Below are positions 20,820 through 27,726 of a stretch of DNA of 29,131 nt, piece by piece (the first letter of the stretch is position 1; the number at the start of each line of letters is the position of its first letter). Both the position numbers and the translations under genes were made by a program. The stretch comes from Chloroflexota bacterium (GTDB taxonomy: Bacteria > Chloroflexota > Anaerolineae > Anaerolineales > DRMV01), in the NCBI GenBank assembly GCA_013153135.1, contig JAADFA010000004.1, positions 1 through 29,131 of the forward strand, written 5' to 3'. The notes under the pieces are model-generated. The model ran no database searches, had not been told where the DNA came from, and saw only the letters and a program-made list of their open reading frames with translations.

Positions 20820-21995
20820 ATGCGTGGAATGGTTTTCTACCTTGGATGGATTTTTTTGGTTAGTAGCCTTGGGGCTGGCTGTTTCTCAACTTCGCCTTTT
20901 GTGAGAAAGACGGTCAAGCGAAATTACCAAATTTTACCCGCAGCTCCTCTTTATGTCCAATCTTTGGCCGAATCACAAATCGCAGTGGTGGATATAATTA
21001 CCGCACAGGTGATAGGCACTTTACAAGATCCCAAATTTCGTGCCGCGGCAGCCATTGAGGTGGATTCACAAGGATATCTTTTTGTGGCCATTGATGCGGA
21101 TGCAACACATGATTATCGAGAAATATGGAAAATCGATCCTCGATTGGGCACCCGTGTAGCCCGCATTGAACTACCGACTTGGGCGCCCACGCTGTTGGCT
21201 ATGTCACCACAAGATATACTTTTGGTTGGACATTCACTTGAAAAACCCGACGGCTCTTCAGATATCGATGTTATCCTCGCTCGCGAAGCGCGGCGTTTGC
21301 AAACCCTCGAGGTGCCGGGTTTGGCAGTGAGCATCGCTTTTGGTCAAAGTGTTGCCTATGTAGCGATCAACGCGTCGCGGCATCCTGCAAACAGCGGGGT
21401 GTTGGTGTACGATATAGATACTACGCGTGGTCTTCGTTGGCGCGCGTATTATCGTTTGACCCAGCCCACCGGAAAACCACCTCTGTCCCCCGTATCCGTG
21501 GCCTTTGACGCTAAGACCGGTTTACTGTATATGGTGCTCTTTCAATACGACGCTCAGGGGCCATGCCAACAGCATGGACGACTTGTTGCTTTGGACACCT
21601 CTACAGGAACTTGGCAAAGGATAATCGATTTGGAGGACGTGGGGCCTGTGGCAGTGCTATCTGACGGTACGCTGCTTATTGGCGAGGCATGTCCCTGGGG
21701 AAAGGGCCGCTTGTGGCGGGTCGATCCCATTCAAAAGCACCGGATTCAGCAAATGACTTTTGAGCCCGGGGTGTGGACGTTGCATTCTTTGGGGAACGAT
21801 ATATATGCTGTAGGTATTAACCCCAATCCATTGCCCCAGGATGCGAGTGCGCCGCGACTCTTTTTTGTGGATGGGCGGCAATGGCGCCTTTTGGCATCTA
21901 TCCCTTTGCCTTTGAGTAGCGCTCGCGACCTCGCAGGGTCCTTAGGAGGCTCTGTGCAACAGCCCGAATCAACGGCGACGCTTCGCTCGCCATGA
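20820..21995 (+). CDS. Probable lipoprotein with beta-propeller-like repeats
   Basis: 391 residues. The N-terminus is a signal peptide ending in a lipobox-like SLGAGC, so Cys21 may be lipid-modified; Gly at -3 makes this a non-ideal lipobox. The rest is beta-rich with recurrent blade-like units such as YVQSLAESQIAVVDIITAQVIGTL, SQGYLFVAIDAD, IWKIDPRLGTRVARIEL, LVYDIDTT and LVALDTSTG, resembling YVTN/YncE-type propellers. No catalytic motif. The ribosome-binding site (CGGAG) lies just after the terminator of the gene before it, so expression needs read-through or an unseen promoter. Base composition is lower in GC than the core genes around it. Confidence 0.65.
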   Translation: MRGMVFYLGWIFLVSSLGAGCFSTSPFVRKTVKRNYQILPAAPLYVQSLAESQIAVVDIITAQVIGTLQDPKFRAAAAIEVDSQGYLFVAIDADATHDYREIWKIDPRLGTRVARIELPTWAPTLLAMSPQDILLVGHSLEKPDGSSDIDVILAREARRLQTLEVPGLAVSIAFGQSVAYVAINASRHPANSGVLVYDIDTTRGLRWRAYYRLTQPTGKPPLSPVSVAFDAKTGLLYMVLFQYDAQGPCQQHGRLVALDTSTGTWQRIIDLEDVGPVAVLSDGTLLIGEACPWGKGRLWRVDPIQKHRIQQMTFEPGVWTLHSLGNDIYAVGINPNPLPQDASAPRLFFVDGRQWRLLASIPLPLSSARDLAGSLGGSVQQPESTATLRSP

Positions 21996-22397
21996 GTTTT
22001 GGCCCTTCCTCGTGAACATATAGTGAGCATTAGTAGGGTGTGTTGTGAAAAGTAGATTTCTGAAGAAGGTTTTATCTATGGTAATGTCTCACGCATTCCC
22101 TTTGTTCGTGCGCGTCTATCCGCCCACACGACCAAGTCCCGTCCAGAAGCCCAGAAATTTCAGAAGATACTTTTATCTACAGAAATAAAATCCACGAGCC
22201 TGTGGTCGGGTATCTTTTTCTCTCCTGAGAATAAACGGGTGGTGTTTTTCTATAAATTATACTTGCTTTATATAGCATGTTTGCTATCTCGATGCAAACC
22301 CAAATTTGGAAGCAGTACCCCGTGTCAGGCCCTAAATCGTTCGGGCGAACGCTGGAGCAATCTGTGAACCTGCAACCCATCTTTACCTCAATGGGTT
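21996..22397 (+). other. About 400 bp AT-richer stretch without a supported gene
   Basis: Between the lipoprotein gene and the 3' end of pyrG. I find no coding region with a ribosome-binding site and family signal, no tRNA and no clear terminator. It holds small inverted repeats: ATAGCA/TGCTAT at 22272-22287, a palindrome CGTTCGGGCGAACG at 22338-22351, and AACCCAT/ATGGGTT at 22374-22397 directly behind the pyrG stop (7-bp stem, no T-tract on the pyrG strand). It may be decayed sequence. Confidence 0.5.
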
Positions 22398-24074
22398 TCA
22401 AGCGGCTTGCGGCGTAGGGTCGGGTTCGGATTGGCCTGCCTGGGTCGCGTGGCGGCGCTGTTGGTGTTCGCGTGCCGCGCGCAAGAAGGCCACAAACAAC
22501 GGATGTGGCCGGGTAGGGCGGGAGAGAAATTCGGGATGGAACTGGGTCCCAAGCATAAAGGGGTGATCTCGCAGCTCGGCAATTTCGACCAAACGACCAT
22601 CCGGCGAGAGGCCCGAAAAGACCATACCAGCTTGGGTCAACACCTCGCGGTACGCGTTGTTGAATTCAAAACGATGACGATGTCGTTCTTCAACTACGGG
22701 TACGCCATAGGCTTCAGCCGCTTTGGTACCCGGTTGCAGTACGCATGGGTAGAGGCCTAGGCGCATGGTACCGCCCATCTCGGTGATGGTGCGCTGATCA
22801 GGCATAAGGTCGATAACCGGATGTTTGGTGTTGGGATCGAACTCGGTGGAATGTACGTCCTCCGTGCCTAGGACATGGCGAGCAAATTCAACCACCATGA
22901 GCTGCATCCCAAGGCACAAGCCAAAGTAGGGCACTTTATGTTCTCGCGCATACCGCGCGGCCTTGATTTTGCCTTCCACCCCGCGCGAGTCGAAGCCACC
23001 CGGAACCAAAATGCCATCGGCTTGACGAACGGCTTCCCATGCGTCGGGTCGGTCTTTCTCCAAATCGGTGGCCTGAACCCACAGGATGTGCACGTCTAAG
23101 TCCAATGCGAGTCCGGCGTGGATCAAGGCTTCTTTGACGCTGAGGTACGCGTCGTGTAGCTCAACGTACTTTCCTACGAGGGCGATAGTTAGCTTGGGTT
23201 TATTTGCTCGTGCTTTGGTTACCAGTTCCCGCCACGCTCGCCAATCCGGTTGCTTACGGGCGCGCAGGTTAAGGCGCTCGAGCAAGAAGGGCGCAACGCC
23301 TGCATCTTCCAACACCAGGGGCACTTCGTACAGCACGTCCGTGGTCACCAGAGGTACCACCGCGCGGGGTTCGACATCACAAAAGAGTGCGATTTTATCA
23401 ATGAGCTCCGTTGGTACAGGGTAATCCGAGCGCGCGATAATCATATCGGGCGAAATGCCCGCGGAGCGCAATTCGCGGACCGAGTGTTGGGTGGGCTTGG
23501 TTTTGAGTTCCCCTGTTGCGCGGATATAAGGCAGCCAAGTAACATGAATATACGCGGTGTTCTCGCGGCCTACATCACTGCGCATTTGGCGGATGGCTTC
23601 GAGGAAGGCCACAGATTCATAATCTCCCACAGTTCCCCCGATCTCGACAATGACGATCTCGGCATCCAGGGTTTCGGCCACCAGCGCAATGCGCCGTTTG
23701 ATTTCGTTGGTGATATGGGGAATCACTTGAATGGTACCACCGAGGAAATCCCCTCGGCGCTCCTTGGCAATGACTTCAGCATACACTTGGCCGGTAGTCA
23801 CATTGCACGCGCGATTGAGCCGCACGTCCATAAAGCGCTCATAATGTCCCAAGTCCAGGTCGGTCTCCGCGCCGTCATCCAGCACAAAGACTTCGCCGTG
23901 CTGATAGGGGCTCATCGTTCCGGGGTCGACGTTGAGATAAGGGTCGAGTTTTTGGGCCGCGACGCGGAACCCATATTCCTTGAGCACACGCCCTAGGGCG
24001 GCGGTGGTGACGCCTTTGCCAACGGAGCTCAGTACGCCACCCGTGACGAAAATGTACTTCCGTTGCGTGGTCAT
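22398..24074 (-). CDS. pyrG: CTP synthase
   Basis: Converts UTP to CTP with ATP and glutamine. The N-terminal synthetase domain begins RKYIFVTGGVLSSVGKGVTTAALG and contains KLDPYLNVDPGTMSPYQHGEVFVLDDG and the EIGGTVGDYES block. The glutaminase domain has the nucleophile Cys in FGLCLGMQLMVVE and the His-Glu pair in GTQFHPEFLSRP. 558 residues from the start at 24074, with GGAGG upstream; the open frame goes further but lacks family sequence. A short extra tail (REHQQRRHATQAGQ) ends the protein. Leader and attenuator lie at 24121-24240. Confidence 0.97.
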   Translation of the reverse strand: MTTQRKYIFVTGGVLSSVGKGVTTAALGRVLKEYGFRVAAQKLDPYLNVDPGTMSPYQHGEVFVLDDGAETDLDLGHYERFMDVRLNRACNVTTGQVYAEVIAKERRGDFLGGTIQVIPHITNEIKRRIALVAETLDAEIVIVEIGGTVGDYESVAFLEAIRQMRSDVGRENTAYIHVTWLPYIRATGELKTKPTQHSVRELRSAGISPDMIIARSDYPVPTELIDKIALFCDVEPRAVVPLVTTDVLYEVPLVLEDAGVAPFLLERLNLRARKQPDWRAWRELVTKARANKPKLTIALVGKYVELHDAYLSVKEALIHAGLALDLDVHILWVQATDLEKDRPDAWEAVRQADGILVPGGFDSRGVEGKIKAARYAREHKVPYFGLCLGMQLMVVEFARHVLGTEDVHSTEFDPNTKHPVIDLMPDQRTITEMGGTMRLGLYPCVLQPGTKAAEAYGVPVVEERHRHRFEFNNAYREVLTQAGMVFSGLSPDGRLVEIAELRDHPFMLGTQFHPEFLSRPTRPHPLFVAFLRAAREHQQRRHATQAGQSEPDPTPQAA

Positions 24075-24120
24075 GCTTGCCTCCAACCCATAGCGCAGTT
24101 TGAGCAGCCGGCCGCGGGGA

Positions 24121-24165
24121 CAAAAGAAAACGCCGGGTGGGACGCTGAAAGGCCCGACCCGGCGT
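24121..24165 (-). terminator. Attenuator-type terminator in the pyrG leader
   Basis: Read on the minus strand: ACGCCGGGT (24165-24157), an 18-base loop, ACCCGGCGT (24138-24130), then TTTCTTTTG (24129-24121). It lies 47 bases before the pyrG start and downstream of the probable promoter, so it would stop pyrG transcription unless prevented. Upstream leader segments can pair with its descending arm (see findings). Confidence 0.75.
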
Positions 24166-24243
24166 CTGCTCCGGGGTGGGGTTAGGTACGCAAATGTGGA
24201 CAACGGCAAGTCCCCATCCCAACCCGGCCACTCATCACGCTCA

Positions 24244-24272
24244 AGTTTACCACTATTTCGTGAGAGAACCAA
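24244..24272 (-). promoter_or_regulatory. Probable pyrG promoter
   Basis: Read on the minus strand: TTGGTT (24272-24267), 17-base spacer, TAAACT (24249-24244) with TGG in front as extended -10. Predicted start near 24237. Hexamer matches are moderate, but spacing and position before the attenuator fit. Confidence 0.5.
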
Positions 24273-24300
24273 CGCCGACGGGTACAGGCGAATCTTGTAG

Positions 24301-24447
24301 CAAGCCCGCCCCGCGGGCGGCGGAGCTTACGTTTGGCCCGCGGGCGGCGAAACCCGCCTGTTAAAATGCTGCGGCGCGCCTCGCGCGTTGGGTCGGATGA
24401 TTTGCTCACAATTTTATGAAAACCCGCCGCGGCTGAAGCCTGCGGCG
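24301..24447. repeat. GC-rich intergenic repeats and palindrome
   Basis: CCCGCGGGCGGCG occurs twice in direct orientation, at 24310-24322 and 24337-24349. Downstream, CGCCGC-GGCT (24425-24434) pairs with AGCC-t-GCGGCG (24437-24447) over a two-base loop, a near-perfect hairpin. These non-coding, GC-rich palindromic pieces look like REP-type dispersed elements; that cannot be shown from one window. Confidence 0.45.
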
Positions 24448-24512
24448 CCCGCGTAGGATTTGGGGCACCGCCGCGTGCTGGCTCAAGTTCGGTAGGGGGA
24501 AAACAAAGAACG

Positions 24513-24521
24513 TGATAGAAT
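24513..24521 (+). promoter_or_regulatory. Possible extended -10 promoter of the ricT operon
   Basis: TGATAGAAT: TAGAAT at 24516-24521 preceded by an extended -10 TGA. No good -35 at the right distance. Start would be near 24528, leaving about 30 bases to ricT. Confidence 0.4.
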
Positions 24522-24559
24522 CAACCCGGCACGGGGAACCGTGACGTAAGGAGTGCCTT

Positions 24560-25480
24560 ATGCCGCCAGTGATAGCGGTTCGTTTTCGTCCGGTCAGCCC
24601 GACATACGATTATGATGCAGCTCGCGTCCCCGATATCGCGGTAGGCGAGTTTGTCGTCGTCCCGACCCCACGGGGGACGCAGGTCGGCGAAGTAGTGCGC
24701 GTGCACGAGGAGCCCCCGGGTGCTGGGCCGTGGGAGATGGTCTTGCGACGTGCATCCGCACGTGATTTGACCCTGCGCCAAGCGCGACAGGGGAAGGAAG
24801 TCGAGATTTTGGTCAATTTGCGTGCACGGCTCAAAGCCCTGATGGAACGGGTGCCTGCCTTGCGCAAAGTTAAGGTGGTTGAGGTAGAGCTCTCGCTAGA
24901 CGACCACCATTTGACCGTGCTTTATACGGCGGATGAGGACGCAACCAACGCGCTTAAAGAACTGCGCAAGATTGGTCAGCGTTTAGCTGGGCGGCGGAAG
25001 GTCCATTGGCAGCGTATTGGCCCGCGCGACGCGGCCAAACTCATGGGTGGGATGGGCGCGTGTGGGATGGCCCAGCGCTGCTGCAATTTGTTCCTAGTCT
25101 CGTTTGAGAACATCTCCATCAAGATGGGCAAAATTCAAGGGGTTTCTCTGACCCCCTCCGACGTCATGGGTATTTGTGGCCGTTTGCGGTGCTGTTTGCG
25201 CTTTGAAGTCGACCAATACGACGCCGCGCGTAAAGGATTGCCAAAACAACGTCAGACCATCCAGACCCCTGAGGGCTCGGGCAAGGTGGTTGAACTCAAT
25301 CTCCTTTCTGGTCGTGTAACTGTAGAGATCCCTGAAAAAGGACGATTAACGTTCACGCGGGAAGAACTCATCCCGCACAATCCTAATGCGGCATGGGCAA
25401 ACGACCCTTGCGCGGGATGCCCATACGCGGATACGCCTGCTGCATCGTCCCCATCCCCTGCTGAGACGGAGGCCTCATGA
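24560..25480 (+). CDS. ricT: PSP1-domain protein RicT (YaaT)
   Basis: RicT of Bacillus is part of the RicAFT (Y-) complex, which carries iron-sulfur clusters and steers RNase Y-dependent mRNA maturation. The PSP1 domain spans about residues 1-210: GEFVVVPTPRGTQVGEVV, the VKVVEVELSLDDHHLTVLYTADE strand pair, and the cysteine-rich signature GACGMAQRCCNLFL followed by MGICGRLRCCLRFE. A further CAGCPYAD lies close to the C-terminus. 306 residues. ATG 24560 follows GTAAGGAGTGCC. Its stop overlaps the next start (ATGA). Whether RicA and RicF partners exist cannot be seen here. Confidence 0.9.
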   Translation: MPPVIAVRFRPVSPTYDYDAARVPDIAVGEFVVVPTPRGTQVGEVVRVHEEPPGAGPWEMVLRRASARDLTLRQARQGKEVEILVNLRARLKALMERVPALRKVKVVEVELSLDDHHLTVLYTADEDATNALKELRKIGQRLAGRRKVHWQRIGPRDAAKLMGGMGACGMAQRCCNLFLVSFENISIKMGKIQGVSLTPSDVMGICGRLRCCLRFEVDQYDAARKGLPKQRQTIQTPEGSGKVVELNLLSGRVTVEIPEKGRLTFTREELIPHNPNAAWANDPCAGCPYADTPAASSPSPAETEAS

Positions 25481-26997
25481 AGCAAACGTGGACGTGGTTC
25501 TTGATTGGCCTTGCTTTGACGGCTGCCGCGTTGTTCTTTTGCGCGGGTATTCTATTTGCTACGGTGCTATGGTTATTTTCTCCCACCACGGCTCCCGCGG
25601 CCATTCCTCCCGCAACGACCACGGTTTGGGAGGCCGAGGCCACGGCTACCTCTGCGTGGCCCACGGATATAGCGCCGACTCCAGGACCTACAACGCCCGT
25701 CCCTACGACCGTGACCCCGAAATCCAGTGCTGGGCCGCCTCAAGAGGCTACTCCGACCGCAACCATTCCTCCTGAAATCCTCCAACTGCTGCACCGTTTG
25801 GAGCAAGAGACCCAAGAACTACGTGAACTTAGAGCCAAGCATCCCGTCTCGTACGAATTCGTCAGTCGGGAAGAAATGAAAGCGCGAATGTGGGAGGACT
25901 TCGAAGAAGAGTACAGCGAAGAAGATATGGCCAAAGACGCGGTGGAGTTCTGGGTGTTGGGCCTGATGCCCCGGGATACGAATTTACGCGAGCTATTTGC
26001 ATCGATGTATGGCGAAGCTGTTGCGGGGTATTATGACGATGAAACCAAGCACATGGTCATTGTTAGCGAAGCGACCTTGCCCCCGCACGCGCGGCAAACG
26101 TATGTGCACGAATTTGTGCACGCGCTGCAGGATCAATATTGGGACTTGAGCACCTTCCTGAGCGATGAACTTTGTGAGCAGGACACCGAAGCCTGCGCCG
26201 CGCGTCAAGCTTTGGTCGAAGGCGATGCCCAGACGGTGGATACGCTATGGTACTACCTCAAAGCCACGCCCCAGGAGCGCGCAGCCATTCAAGAACACTA
26301 TCGCACGTTGGATATGCCTGCATGGGACGCGGCGCCAGACTTCCTCAAAGAAGATATCCTCTTCCCCTATATCCAAGGGGCAACGTTCGTTCAATACTTC
26401 TTGGCCCAGGGCGGATGGCCTCGGGTTAATCAGCTGTTTGATGAGCCTCCGGTTTCTACCGAACAGATTTTACACCCCGAACGCTACCCCACGGATAAAC
26501 CTTTAGATGTACCACTGCCAGACTTGCCGTCTCTGTTGGGTGAGGGCTGGGAGGCTGCGGTTGAGTCCAACGCGCTGGGTGAGTGGTCCCTGTACCTTAC
26601 CTTAGCCTTCGGAATGAAGCCTGGTCGCATTCCTGAGGATGAGGCCGAGCGGGCTGCTGAGGGCTGGGGCGGCGACCGGTACGCGGTGTATTATCGGCCC
26701 GACGACCCAGACGCGGTGGTTTTCTACCAGGACTTGCGTTGGGATACCCGGCAGGACGGGGTCGAATTCCGGATGGCTTTTTTGCATTATGCGGAAAACC
26801 GCTTTGGCCCAGCGGAACATCCGGAGAAAGGGCTGTGGGTGTGGCCAAGCACGCGTTGGGGTACGGTCTATTTCCGCGCGGTAGATGACCAACGCTATTT
26901 ATGGATCATCGCTCCCGATGCGGCCTTGGCTGAGCAGCTCATGCAAGCCGGGCTAGCCTTGGGCGAGGCCGCGACATCCCCGGATCTCGCGCCATGA
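25477..26997 (+). CDS. Membrane-anchored HExxH zinc metalloprotease
   Basis: 506 residues. One transmembrane segment near the N-terminus (about 7-34: WFLIGLALTAAALFFCAGIL and on), then a Thr/Pro/Ala-rich linker (about 40-100), a coiled-coil-like stretch (LLHRLEQETQELRELR), and an extracytoplasmic domain. Zinc motif H211-E-F-V-H215 with a likely third ligand E248 in ALVEGDAQT, a gluzincin-like layout. The C-terminal part (about 370-500) has no recognised motif. Such proteins are frequent in Chloroflexota; substrate unknown. ATG overlaps the ricT stop, and ubiE overlaps its own stop, so the three are one operon. Confidence 0.75.
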   Translation: MKQTWTWFLIGLALTAAALFFCAGILFATVLWLFSPTTAPAAIPPATTTVWEAEATATSAWPTDIAPTPGPTTPVPTTVTPKSSAGPPQEATPTATIPPEILQLLHRLEQETQELRELRAKHPVSYEFVSREEMKARMWEDFEEEYSEEDMAKDAVEFWVLGLMPRDTNLRELFASMYGEAVAGYYDDETKHMVIVSEATLPPHARQTYVHEFVHALQDQYWDLSTFLSDELCEQDTEACAARQALVEGDAQTVDTLWYYLKATPQERAAIQEHYRTLDMPAWDAAPDFLKEDILFPYIQGATFVQYFLAQGGWPRVNQLFDEPPVSTEQILHPERYPTDKPLDVPLPDLPSLLGEGWEAAVESNALGEWSLYLTLAFGMKPGRIPEDEAERAAEGWGGDRYAVYYRPDDPDAVVFYQDLRWDTRQDGVEFRMAFLHYAENRFGPAEHPEKGLWVWPSTRWGTVYFRAVDDQRYLWIIAPDAALAEQLMQAGLALGEAATSPDLAP

Positions 26998-27716
26998 GCA
27001 CGCTCCCTGCGCCGCACGAGAAGCCGCAATACGTGCGCGCCATGTTCGCGCGCATTGCCCGCCGCTACGATCTGCTCAACCGCTTGATGACCGCGGGCCA
27101 AGACCAATCTTGGCGTCGTGAGGTCATCCGTCGGGCAAGGCTGGCACCGGGCCAATGGGTGCTCGATATCGGCGCAGGCACAGGCGACCTGGCCCGGGAA
27201 GCCTTGCGGCAGCAACCTCGCGCTCACGCGGTGGCTGCGGACTTTACTTGGGAGATGCTCCAAGTAGGCCGAACGCGCGACCCCCAACGTGGCCCGCGCC
27301 CGCGTTGGGCGGTGGCTGATGCCCTGCGCCTTCCCTTTCCCGAGGCTACCTTTGACGCGGTAGTTTCGGGATTTTTGCTGCGCAACGTGGCGGATGTACT
27401 CCAGGCCTTGCGCGAGCAATATCGCGTCCTCAAGCCTGGCGGCCGCGTCGTGATTTTGGATACTACCCCACCCCCTAGGGGCTTGCTAGGCATCCCGATC
27501 CGCGTGCACATGCGGTTTATCATCCCCTGGATGGGCCGCCTGATCGCGCGCGACCCTGATGCCTACCGTTACCTGCCCTCATCCAGCGAACGTTTTTTGA
27601 GCGCGGCCCAGCTCGCGGCGCATATGGCCGTGGCTGGCTTCCAAAACATTGGTTATCGCAAACGCATGTTCGGAACCATCGCCATCCATTGGGGCGAACG
27701 GCCCCGAGATGACTAA
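26994..27716 (+). CDS. ubiE: Demethylmenaquinone/ubiquinone methyltransferase UbiE/MenG
   Basis: C-methylates demethylmenaquinone (MenG) or the ubiquinone precursor (UbiE). VRAMFARIARRYDLLNRLMTAGQDQSWRR at the start is the first family signature; SAM motif I is WVLDIGAGTGDLAREA (about 55-70); VADALRLPFPEATFDAVVSGFLLRNV follows, then YRVLKPGGRVVILDTTPP; YRYLPSSSERF near the end is the second family signature. 240 residues, normal. In a Chloroflexota-like organism menaquinone is the expected quinone. ATGA overlap with the protease, and ten bases before the phosphomutase. Confidence 0.93.
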   Translation: MSTLPAPHEKPQYVRAMFARIARRYDLLNRLMTAGQDQSWRREVIRRARLAPGQWVLDIGAGTGDLAREALRQQPRAHAVAADFTWEMLQVGRTRDPQRGPRPRWAVADALRLPFPEATFDAVVSGFLLRNVADVLQALREQYRVLKPGGRVVILDTTPPPRGLLGIPIRVHMRFIIPWMGRLIARDPDAYRYLPSSSERFLSAAQLAAHMAVAGFQNIGYRKRMFGTIAIHWGERPRDD

Positions 27717-27726
27717 GGAGGCCTCC

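Noticed and set aside
22078..22188. Short ORF of 36 codons (MVMSHAFPLF...) after the lipoprotein gene, with a weak AAGG in front
   Set aside because: No recognisable family, unusual composition, and it lies in a region with other signs of decay; not supported as a gene.
22338..22351. CGTTCGGGCGAACG palindrome as a LexA-type operator
   Set aside because: The half-sites are in the opposite order to the Gram-positive SOS box (CGAAC...GTTCG), and no SOS gene or promoter is next to it.
22177..22401. Open frame of 74 codons on the minus strand overlapping the pyrG stop
   Set aside because: Non-ATG start, no ribosome-binding site and no family resemblance; most likely chance.
24075..24272. N-terminal extension of pyrG in the same frame
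   Set aside because: This DNA holds the leader and attenuator, and the translated sequence lacks any CTP synthase similarity.
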